This document shows, in pieces, positions 45,601-57,600 of a DNA stretch of 64,000 nt. Under the pieces are notes generated by a model. That model made no database searches. It worked only from the letters and a program-made list of their open reading frames with translations, and was not told the DNA's origin. The position numbers and the translations under genes were made by a program. Where the stretch lies: contig NMRA01000159.1 of the NCBI GenBank assembly GCA_002633005.1, forward strand, positions 404,591 to 468,590. The letters run 5' to 3'. Origin of the DNA: Phoronis australis. Taxonomy: Eukaryota; Phoronida; Phoronidae. Within the stretch, counting starts at the first letter, position 1. The number at the start of each line of letters is the position of its first letter.

Positions 45601-48600
45601 AATTTCATGACATAACCAGTCAAGTCTGACCGTCCTACAAGGAAAGGCTCACAACAACCCAACAAGTAGCAACTTTAAAGTTTTCTTAGCATTCGCACCC
45701 TATGTTATACATGTCCTCCAGTTTGGAACTGGGGAATGCAACTCACACTTGACAGTGAAAGAGTTGAAGAATGGAGCCATACACGGTGTTGTTGTGCGCA
45801 GAAAGTTTACACAGTTCATTTGCAGCTATCAGAGCATGCCGAATTAGTCGCACTAATAAGTTGCCTAGCATCTAATCAATGCCACCAAATTTAAAGCAGG
45901 TAAAAAAACAGCACTTTGTCAAAACGACTCACTTCATGTCAAATACAAATAGCTGGTCTCACCTTGTTCGATACACAAGCCAAGAAATCACCCTATTCAA
46001 ATACATAACAAATTATGACCAATTTATAATTGTAAGAGAATATATAATACAAAGAGTCACTTCGGGAAAAGGTGATGAAAATACCATGTGATTACATGGA
46101 TGAAACATGTATGTACTTCTATGGCAGGACATTTTTTGTTCCAATTTTGCATTAGACAGGTTTTACAATGAGATGACTTCCACTGCATCACTACTTGTTG
46201 TCTACGGTGGACCTTACAGGCCACATTTTCACCGTGTTTAATGGCCTCAAATCTATTTTACCTAGGTTTGCAGATTCAGCAGACAGTTTCACACGATGAA
46301 ACTCGTTGACTTCCCCCATTACGCCCGCCTGCTAGATGGGTATAACAGTCAACCCCCCCCACCATCACATCTGCCAGCAAGCTAGGTATAACAATGAAAC
46401 CACCATCAAACCTGCCTGCTAGCTGGGTGTCACCCTCAAACCCTCAGCCATCACACCAGCCTCCTAGCTGGGCATAACAATCAACCCCCCCCCCAACACA
46501 TCAGCCTACTAGCTGGGTACACACTACATACCGTTTATTGGACTCTAGTACCTCCAGCAAACTCTTGTTCCTTACGTCTTGGTCATCAGCATTAAGCTGG
46601 AAGAAGACGACGACAGTCAAGAATGAACACGTATGCAATGACAATAGAGAGAAAATTCAAACCCGTAAAGACAAAAAGTACTTTGACGGCATACTTCACA
46701 TTTGATGACACGGTCTACTCAAGACAGCACAAAACGTAAACAGCAACTATTACAGGAGAGGACTTGGTCCTTCAGAAGCTACACGTCCAATGTTAACAGG
46801 ATTTATACAACAGCCACATGCCAACCAATCAGACAGCAGATCAAACATCTGATCAATCTCGAAAAACCTGATCTGACTTCCAATCGTCTGCCCCCAAACC
46901 ACAATCCGGATATGCCTTCTCAATCCAATGATGTCCTCTGTGGTTAGGCTTTGTTCAGATATGTTCCACGCCCCTGACTGGAAAGATTACTTAGCATTTT
47001 GCTCGCTAATGTTATGCTAATTAATTACTGGTAAGACGCTGGTTTAAGCCTCTAATCTGCCTTCTGATCTGGGACTGTAACTTTGCTCCAGAATTTGATC
47101 ATAAACTGACCAAACCTACCCCGTCAGCTATCATCAGCCTGTCCCAGGCCTGCTCCACCCAGGGGATGAAGGACGACTCAAAGTCGTGGTACTTCTTGTT
47201 ATGCACAATGTTGAGATTGAACAGAGCCAGCTGGGCGATATCAATCCTGGTGCAGAGAAAATAGAATGAGTTAAAACAGCAAATGTACAGTGGGCTGTGT
47301 TGTACAAAGGTAATAGGGCGATGTCTACGTGTGAAAGAGACTAGAGACACTTTTACATGAGACAGTTGTCGCCGTGACAGTTGTCGCCATGACAGTTGTC
47401 ACGGTGTGACTTGCTCCACTTTAGTCGCATTTACGCGTCATTAGATCGCAAACTGGATCACTATGAGTCAGTTACACCAAGGCAATCTGCGCATGCTCGC
47501 ATAAACAATAGCGAACAACCAAACCATATGAAATGCCAGAGGATAACCTGAATATACACTACTGCGATCTTTTCGTGAAATGCCCCTAACTTAAGAACCA
47601 AGTCCCTACTCAATTTCATTGTTACAAGGGCTTAGTAATTAAGATTTATTAAAAAATTGCATTAATTTAAGAGAAGCTCGTAATAAAAATAAAGTGATAG
47701 AAAAATTTTTTAAATTTTTTACTAAACTTTATAGTATAGAGTCCCTATTTGGGACTGTTTCATGCAATCATGCACATGATTCTTCAAGTGATCACATTTG
47801 ATTTGATGACCTTGATAGTTAGCTTTTGGAACCACATTTAACCAACAGCCCATTCAAACACGCCCTCTCTTGGGACTCACCATTTCATAGGCAGTCGTTG
47901 AACATACTCTGGGCCGGCATTGCAAGCTGAGCAAACAAAAATATAGAACCTGTCTCCGTACAATATTGGTCTCTCTAGGCACTGGATACAAGCTGCAAAT
48001 AGAATGACAATAACTGATATCACAGATTTGGTTCATTCTAATTATTGATACAAGTCTTGTTGACGATAACATAACAGTAAACTATTTGTAATGTTCCATC
48101 TACATGAATTTCTCAAACTCTCTGAAAATCCAGCTTGTCTCTGGGTCACATAGAGTACTGAGAGAAGTGATGATGATGATGATGCTGTTCAAACACAACA
48201 TAAAACGATTTAGATGAAAACGGCTACCCGACACGGACTGCGTTCAATAGCGAGTGGGACATTGTGTTTGACCAATGGTAGAGCCCAGGTGAGGGCCTCT
48301 ATCTGGGCTAATCAAACCACTTCCCCTTGTTGCGTGGGTAGCAAATTAACGCCATGGTAACAGTTTTCAATGCAGAAAAATGTCTTTCCAACAGAATCAG
48401 GGATGAGTATTGAGCCAAGAACAACCGTTGCTTTCCTCCTTAAGGATTTGTACACAATTATCTAACAGTGAAAATGTTAGTGCACAAGTCACATGAAAAC
48501 AAAATTTCAAAATGTATTTCATCAGATCACATGACCTTGATAGTGTCTCCTTTTAAACAAAACATTACGGTAACAAGGTATCATAAAAGCAAACAAGCAC

Positions 48601-51600
48601 ATTCACCATAATGAATTCACAAGCACATTCACCACAATGAATCCACAAGCATATTCACCACAAAGAATCCACAAGCACATTCACCCCAATGAATTCACAA
48701 GCACATTCAACACAATGAATTCACAAGCACATTCGACACAATGAATTCACAAGCACATTCGACACAATGAATCCACAAGCACATTCACCATAATGAATCC
48801 ACAAGCACATTCACCATAATGATTCCACAAGCACATTCACCATAACGAATCCACAAGCACATTCACCATAATGAATCCACTTTCAAAAACTTTGAAAAAC
48901 TGGAGGAAATGTGACCTCTGATCTCTCAAATAACCAAAAGATGAACACGCACAAGTAATTGACACGTGACTACTTCTTACCTTCGTGAAACCACTGGCGA
49001 CATCTACAGCACTGTAGCATTTTCATGAACCAGCTAAGATGAAAAAAATGAAAAGTTCAGATTAAACTCGAGTTACAAACAAAAAGAAATTTAACGGATC
49101 TACATTAAACAGTACTGAAAAATCTTAAATTTAATTTAGTTATAGATTCCCAGATCATGGCTTCTTGAGACGTGCTTTCTGAAGCGATAAAATGTGGGAT
49201 GCCAGTCGTAGATACATACTTTCATGAGTCGATTGAGTCGTCTACTATAGCTTGTAACATTTTAGTCTCTTGAATGATTTTCTCTAAGGTGAGACCATTA
49301 GAAACCCTAGAAAATATTTTTATTCCGTGGACACCACAGAATTTACATGAAGAACAAAATAATGTGAAAAGGTGTAGAAAATGGGTACACTTAAGCTTTT
49401 CCAAAACGGTTTATAACCAAATTAAATATGAGATATGCAAGATAGCTGTTTTAATGAAACGTTGAATATTTCAATCTAATCTATAAGACAAAAAATGATC
49501 TCAGAAATGAATTCAATTAATCAAACTTTATCTTAGACTTTTCGCAAGCATTTGATAACATCAATCACACTCACTCGCCAGGCCCACCACAGTAACAGTA
49601 ACACTCCTCTTTATTACTCTTGTGCGTACTGTCCCAGGTTATACTACTCAGCTGAAAGTAACAAGAGACTAAAGTACAGCACACAATATGGTCAACAAGA
49701 GGAATTTCATTTTGTCAAAGTACTCAACAAAAAATAATAGTTCAGAAAAGTTTACTTTGCTTTTAGCGTGTTTTTCTTTGGCATAGCTATTGCCAAACAA
49801 CATTTGGTCAAATTTTGAGCATTCGCAACAATGTGGTAAGTCTCTATTTTTATTCCAAACTGACAATTTTTTACAGTAGATTTATGTCAGACACACGCAA
49901 AGACATGTGATAGTAAAAGATGTGATTCATGGAATCTAATTCTTCCACAGAACTAAGGGTTTCTAACGGAATCTACAGATTAGAAAAGTAGATACCAAAA
50001 TTCTAATGTTGTTGGTTTTTAATTATCGAACCGCTGTCAAATAAGCAACAAAAGTTCAATTTGAATTCATAAGCATAGCATACATACATGATATTGAGCA
50101 CAAGGAAATCAATTGTCAGAATTCTAGATGACCACTTACATCATAGGGAAGTGAAAGTTTTATTGCTTGTAATGCTTCGGCTGAAATAAAATAAATTGAA
50201 AACAGTGGAATGATGTTCAAACACAACACAGTGACTAATAAATAGATGTGACATAACAACCTGCAGGCTACCGCTGCTGATTTTCAATTTTCATACCAGA
50301 TTTCCAAGAAGCAGTCAGAACACAGATCAGATAAGCTCATGTACACAATGTCCTGAAATAAGTTCCTCACTAAGAACGACCTTGCGAGCTCACACCATCA
50401 GCACAGGGATTTTTGTTCCTATTTGCCGAGAAGTCAACCAATGCATTCACTTTCCATTACAAAAAAATACGCAAGGCACAATTTGGAAAGTTCAAGTAAA
50501 ACCGCAAAATGTTTGCATGTCAAGCAATTTCAATAAGCCAAAATCTTTAGAAATGTGAATATTACCCTCTGGGCCAGTTTTGACAGCACCACCTTTCTGC
50601 AAGTAGAAAAGAACAAATGATGAAAAATTGAAGTGACTGAATTCCCAAGAGGTCAGCTTGATGAAAAGTGACTTAAGACTTAACAAAAAATATGGCCTTA
50701 AGCTCAAACTTCGTCATTACCAGATGAAGGTTGCTAATGTAATTACTAACACGTCAAAGTTGAGAAATAATTTATACAACTAGCAAATATGCTAAACTGA
50801 GATTTAATTATTTTTCATAAATAGTTGGGTAGAGCGAAAGATCAAATTTACAACTGAAGTCTAAAGTCACTTTTCAAAAAACAGACTCATGCAATGTACT
50901 CTGCACACAACTACAGTGTAGAAGGATCACAGAATGAACCAATGAGGAGCTCTGAGACAAAATGGCAAGCACTACACACGGCACTGGCTCACAAAATCGC
51001 AATGTGCACTACACAGGGCACTGGCTCACAAAATGGATGAATTAAAGTAACATCAGATTACAATATTCGTCAAACTTTGTTGAAACATTTCTCAAAAAAT
51101 TTAACATTTGAACATAATCGGACAAAATTCTACCTGTATTTCTTATTGCTCCTTGTAATTCTTTAACAAGTTTTTAAACCAATAGCATGCGAATTCTTTG
51201 GGATTACTACTATAGAATTCAGTCAAGTGGCTAACCTTCATCATCCATTTTCAGGTTATTTCACTTTTAACGTTTTCAACAATTTTTGAACATCGATCTC
51301 AAAGTAGTTCGTCTGTCGATTCTCACAGAAATTTCCCCAAAGAAAATATGGACTATGGTCAAAGAAACCATCTCAAATTTTCTGATTTCCAACGCAGATA
51401 TAAGTCATCAAAGACGAAAACTTGGGACATTTTTAAAAAGGTACTTTGATGGAAATTCATGCTCAAAGCAAAAATGACTATTTTCCCAAAAAAACGACAG
51501 TCGCGCGATTATAAATGGTTAGAATTACAGCATAAACTAAGATTTTTCAATGATCAAGGATTCAGAAAATGTGAAGGTGTTTCAATATACACATTTCACG

Positions 51601-54600
51601 ATTGAAAGTGAACAGTTAGCAAAATTTTTGATGAAGTGTAAAAAGACTTCACAGGGGGTGACACTTACATAAATTTGACACAAGTAAGCATTGCACTCAT
51701 GCATCCCCTCCAACTTTTACAAAAAATAAACCGTAAAACCAGCCACATAAACCCCTCCATGGTAGGAGAAGCAAAAGAACACACTACTGAAATCCGCATG
51801 CCTTGAAAACACTCAGCTCAAACTATTCACAATTTTTTCACTTCTTGAAACAAATCAAATGATGACCACAGATGGAGAATTCAAGCAGTGGGCGAAGTGT
51901 GTGTCATTAGAAAATAGACTGGTGTTGAGTAACAAGACAATAGATCGTGAAAGCCTCCAGACAGTGTGGCTCAATGGTTTGTTCTATGGACTCCCGTTTG
52001 GGAGACCCAGGTTCGAATCCTGGCTTTACTGGCACAAAATTGAGAATTAAACAGAGGTGTCTCTTACTCCTCTGAGCTCGGTCTTACTAGTGAATGTACA
52101 CAACGGAGTGAATGAGAACCTGGATATAATGTGAAAGCGACTTCTAGGAATGCGCGAACATTTAAAAAAAGCCTCCTCCACTAGTGGATACAACCTTTTC
52201 AAAGTAAAATCAACATAATTTTGAAGCAAAGTTTGGCAAATTTTCAAATGCTTCGTCCTTCTTTTCAGGTTCTTGACATAATTTTGATGAAGCAACGCAT
52301 ACTTCGACATTTCTCACTTTTTGAAAATTTCTCACAAAAAATGGCTTACTCGGATGGCGGCTGCAAATATACAGTGTCGACATTGCCATGGTACATCTGG
52401 CTTGAGTACATCACTGGATATCTCCGGCTTATGGCACTGCTGGTGATAACCTGTAAACAGAACATACTATTATGTTCAAAAGTGATGAATATTCTCCAGG
52501 CTTCTCTTGACATGTAAGTCTTTAGCCATCCAGGGAAGTTCATAATCAAAGAAAAATAAAACAGGTTCAATGGTTCTTACTGAAAATAAGTAAGTCCTCG
52601 GGAGCATCATGCTCAATTCTTGAAGAATGGTTGAAGGACTGGAATGAAGCTTTGCGTTGAGCTTTCACGAGATTTGATCGATAGTAGAGTTCCAAGCAGT
52701 ACACAGAGAGCAAACTTGACACTTCTGTGTCTATTAAGTGCGAGATTCAGTGCTTTAATGAAGATATATTCCATTCCTCAAGAAGAGCCGGATGCATCCG
52801 AGGATTTAAGGATTGTTAGAAAGTACCATTGTTCAGTTGAAGATTTAATTTCACTTTGATTATTCTCAGCCTAAAATCTTGAAATGTCACAATAACAATG
52901 TGGATTAAAATCCATTTCAACACAACGATTCACTTTAATTCTGTGTAAATTGCTTCTGAAAATCTCTAATGCTTTGCATCATATTCATAACTGGAATTCT
53001 CTCTAAAAATGAGTGGCTACACAAAAGAAAGATACGTAAATCAGTGTCAGAGTAAAGTTCAACATTGAATTTCTGTTTTACAACTTTATTGCTGAATAAC
53101 TCAAATATTTAGGCACAAAACAATGGCAAGACTGGCAAAAGTTCTGCAGACGTACATACAGTTCTAATCAGGGCTTGGAATGCCAAATGGTGAAAAACGC
53201 GGAAATTTTTACGGCCCGACACATGCGCGCGGCCGGCCTTGAAAAAGTCGGTGTGGACNACGAGCCGCCATTGAGGAAATCCACCACGCTTTTCCCAGAT
53301 GCCCCGGCAATGTTGACAATTTACGTTCCTCCGAAACATAAAGAGCAACTTCCGCTTTTCGAGGTGAAAGTCGTCGGCAACGCGGCGGTAAGAAAGAAAT
53401 TTGCCGCGGAAATTTTATATGAAATCAGATTTTTTTAAGCGGAAATATAATCAAATACGTGGAAAGAACATTTGAAAAAAGCGGAAATCCACGTTTCCGC
53501 GGAAAATTCCAAGCCCTGTTTAATTTGTTACCTAGTACAAACAGTTGGGGCATTTTCGCGCAATGTTGCTTGGCTCACCAAAGTTGGAACTACTCGAGAC
53601 GAGCAAGTGTGCCTTATGCCAGTTGGCCAAAATCTCAGCTCGCAAATGCGACAAGCTGCTCATTATGTCAAGCCCTGCTTAAAACGATCACCTAGTTAAG
53701 GTAGCACTAAGCAAGCAAATGTCCCTTTAAATAATTCCCTTGAATAACTGACCTACGCCACAGTTATCACACAGTACAATCTCGTCGGGTGCCTCAGACC
53801 TCGCCTCGGAACATGTGGAACAGATGATTTCGCCATCCTTCTCACCTGCAAACAAACAAGCAGTTAAGAGTCCGCAGCCTGCACACCAATTGCAAGAATT
53901 CTACCATCAAAGAATTCATTCACAACAACCTGGCTAAAGTAACTTTAGGAAACAGGAAAGGTGGATTAAATCACGGGAAAATCAGACAAACATTTTTAGC
54001 CCAGAATATCATTGCTTTTTTGCCGAGAAGATGCTCGTTGACTTTTTGAAAACGAACAGTACTGTACAGATAATATAAAAAAATAATTGCAGGCGGCCTG
54101 ATACACGTTGTATCAGACGTGCGCAGGCCTCGCATGTGGGCTCATTGCACTGATCACCTGGAAATATTTTTATGCTTTATTAATATATGTACAGATGGTT
54201 GATAGTCAAAACATCTTCACCAACAAGAGGTTCTTCAGTAAATAGAAAGGCAAGGACACTGGGGTCTCCAGTCCACTGACAAGATCCCAGTGTGACAGAA
54301 GGGATCACTGTTTCGAGTCTGACCTAACTTACAGTTAACTCTCGCCTATACAGGTAAAAAATAATCCACAAAAATTGACCGTGCCTCATTTTAAGGCTTC
54401 AACTTTTTCAAAACTATGGTGGTGGCCATTGCACAGAGCTTGAAAATATTTAGGCCTTCACCTATGCTACAAGTCTCTCATGAAACAACAAGGGTGCAAA
54501 ACCTGTCCGCCGCACTGCGTCCCAAATTGGTTTGGTTTTACAGTAACAGTGGAACAAGACCTAAGGCCTCATGCACAACATGAACACAACAACAGGACAA

Positions 54601-57600
54601 ACTAAAAAGGTGACCAATAGAATTGAATGCAAGTCTAGAAGTTAGATCCAATAAACATTGAGTGGATAACTACCTTTGACAGACACACGCTGTGGAGGCA
54701 ACATCTACTCCCTAGATCTATTGTCATGGTCATGTGACCTTTGTATCAACAGCCGTTACTGAAAGAACATGCCCACATTTTGAGAATCCGTTTTCTTCAA
54801 AGAATATAGAGCATCAACTGGTTCTCAAAATGCGGGCGCATTATCACAGACTACTGCCCCACAACCTACACTGTTCCGAGGACTAGAATCTCCAATATGG
54901 TAGCTGGACCCAGTCACAAAATATGATCTCAACTCTCTAGCCTGCACTTATTACTCTACTGAATGACTGGAGTCATCCAGTAAAGGAATAGATACAAGAG
55001 TAATTCTAAATCTCAACTGGACTCTTGAGAAGCATTTCACCGGCGACTACTGACTTGCTTAAGCTCCTGCGACACCTATAAGGGTGTGTGTAGTTGCTGA
55101 GACAAATGGTGGGAAAATTTGTATGTGCACGTGGGATCGGATTTAGTTGAAAGTTTCAAGCCATTTTCCTCGAGACAACACACGCCAACAGGTGTCACAG
55201 GAGCTTGAAGTAGACAACGGTGACCAATGATATGTTGCCTAAATTGCCCAAGTAAGTCAAGTGAAGACACATTTTTTCCTGTATCTTTTATTGTCTGGTT
55301 AGAGTTTTATCTCTAACAATCAAACTTTTGTATTTGGATGTTCGATCAGCACTCCTCCGTGGTCCAATCACAAAAGTTGATCTCCCACTACAGAATTTGT
55401 CAACTGAGTTTATATGTCTAACCTGCACTGTTTTGAGGATCTTGTCACCTTACTGTTCCACTACCCTAAATGGGTTTACCTTTTTGAATATCTTTGAACA
55501 GTGCCCAGTACTCCGAACCGTCTTCAAACTTTATGTAACACTTGGATGCAACGACCTAGAAGAAAACAATGCCAATAGAGTGACTTCACCAAACCACAGG
55601 AGTGAAAGGTACAGTGAGCGCTTTTTAGGTAGGACAGCTACTACCTGGGGACATTTACGTTTGACTTAATTTTGTGACGGTCACAGAGCTTGGAATGATC
55701 GGTGACAAAAAAGAGGAATAAATAGGCATGTGTGACAGAAATATTTGTTAGTGTTCTATAATTTCAATTAACTAAGTGAGCATTTTTGCATGAATAAAGT
55801 CAAAATAAAGATAAAAAAGTGACAAAAAATAGGAAACTCGAAATAAAATCAGAGGAAATCGAAACCAAAAAAGAGGAATTATTTATAACAATGGACTAGA
55901 TTGATTTTTGGATTAAAAAAAAAACACTGTCATCAGGCACTGAAACAAAACAAGAGATATATGAGATACATAATGTAACTAAAATAAACATTCTTTACAA
56001 AATAATACAAAATAATGCTTTCTTGCTGTCATACTCAGTCTAAAAAATATTTTAAGAACTCTGCTGTCGGATACTAAATTGACACTAACCAGAGTCCTTT
56101 TCATCACTTCACTCTGGATGTAAAAGAGTGATGCCACTAAACAGCACTAATATTAACTAGGACAAACTTATATTAATAGTTTTCCCTTGCCCTTTACTGG
56201 GTAGTTTGGCGAATTAAATATTCTACTGTCTATACTTTTCTTTAAGGTAGGGCTTGTTTATTTATTTATTTATTTATCTAGCAGAAAAATCATTTCCTTT
56301 TAAAGCCTCAAAAAAACAAATGCTTTCATCACAATGTGTATGAAATGTTCTGATTCGCGCGCATAAAATATAGTCAGACATGGGAAGTGAAACAAGCTAA
56401 TTATAATTTAGGCTTTTACATACACAGTGACTCTCCCAAAACAGGTACCAAACATTTGCTATTTTTTTCAATAGGGGCAGGAGTTTCAAATTTTGCAGAC
56501 TAGTAATCTTCTGTTGGGAGCTAGTGTTGAGGTTGAACGTTTTTATGCTAGCATTATTGGCGGCATACCAGCGCTTTTCCCCAACGCTCCTTGCATTCAG
56601 TGCACTAAAGCACAAGGAGACATGAAATGTCTGTAAAGATGGCCTAGTTCAATTGACAAGATAGGCTCATTAGCACTAACTGAGACAAAGAACTTTTATT
56701 GTAGGTGCTGGGAATGTCCTCAATCAGCATCTAAGCACAACTCAACGTGACTTCCCAAATTGAAAATCATGCGCTGCTCTACAGAATACATCCGATGGGC
56801 GCGAATTTTTGACACCTGTGTGCTACAGAGTTTGTTCGCAATAGAATTACGCAGGTTTTATGCAGTCTCATGTACCTAGCTCAATAAGTAGAAAAAAATA
56901 TTCGCAAAAGTTTGGGGCCTGTTACGGGAGAAACACCACGTATACAACGAGAAACTACCTTCAATACATGGCCCAGGTACAACAAACCATCGTTCCAGCG
57001 TGCCAAAACTTCCTGACCCTGTGTAAACTTAAGTCCACTGGTGGATGAGCCGTTGGAGGTGTGTGAATCCACTGAAGTACCACGTGATTTCCGCCGGCCT
57101 GTTAAACCAAAACTTTGTATTAGCTCAAGCACTTGGCACTGTGACAAGACTATGTAAAATCTCACTTGTGTCACACAAGATTCGAAAAAGCCCGTCAGTA
57201 GCTTGGGCAGGTAATTTCCCCACAGATGTCTTGACTGGGTATTTACAAAACCCGGGACAATCTCAGATACGTAATTGAAACAGTGGAGATTATTAACACC
57301 GCATGTGGCGGCACCCAATGCCCGTTACATAGAAGAGAACCACCATCCCCACCCCGCACGTGTTTTGCAAACATACCTCTAAACAACCAATGAAATGATA
57401 GGATGCAGGTACTTCGGTGTCTTGAGTAACGACAGTGGATGATATCAACACCCATAATTATCACCACTGCATGAACAGAGATATCTCAACGTAACTATCT
57501 TGCAAGTGACTAATCGTTATTGGCACGTCCCAGGATGCATTACTTCAGTGATTCTTGAAAAACGACATGGCAACAGGGCCTTTACAACAGTTACTTTTAA

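Noticed and set aside
48594-48880. CRISPR-like array
   Set aside because: The 26-bp units are contiguous with no unique spacers, and the DNA is from an animal genome; it is a minisatellite.
51966-52031. Functional tRNA gene
   Set aside because: The acceptor stem does not pair and the anticodon arm is irregular.
53175-53438. 87-codon frame inside the CAGGGCTTGGAA element
   Set aside because: Wholly within a MITE, contains an N, and shows no known domain.
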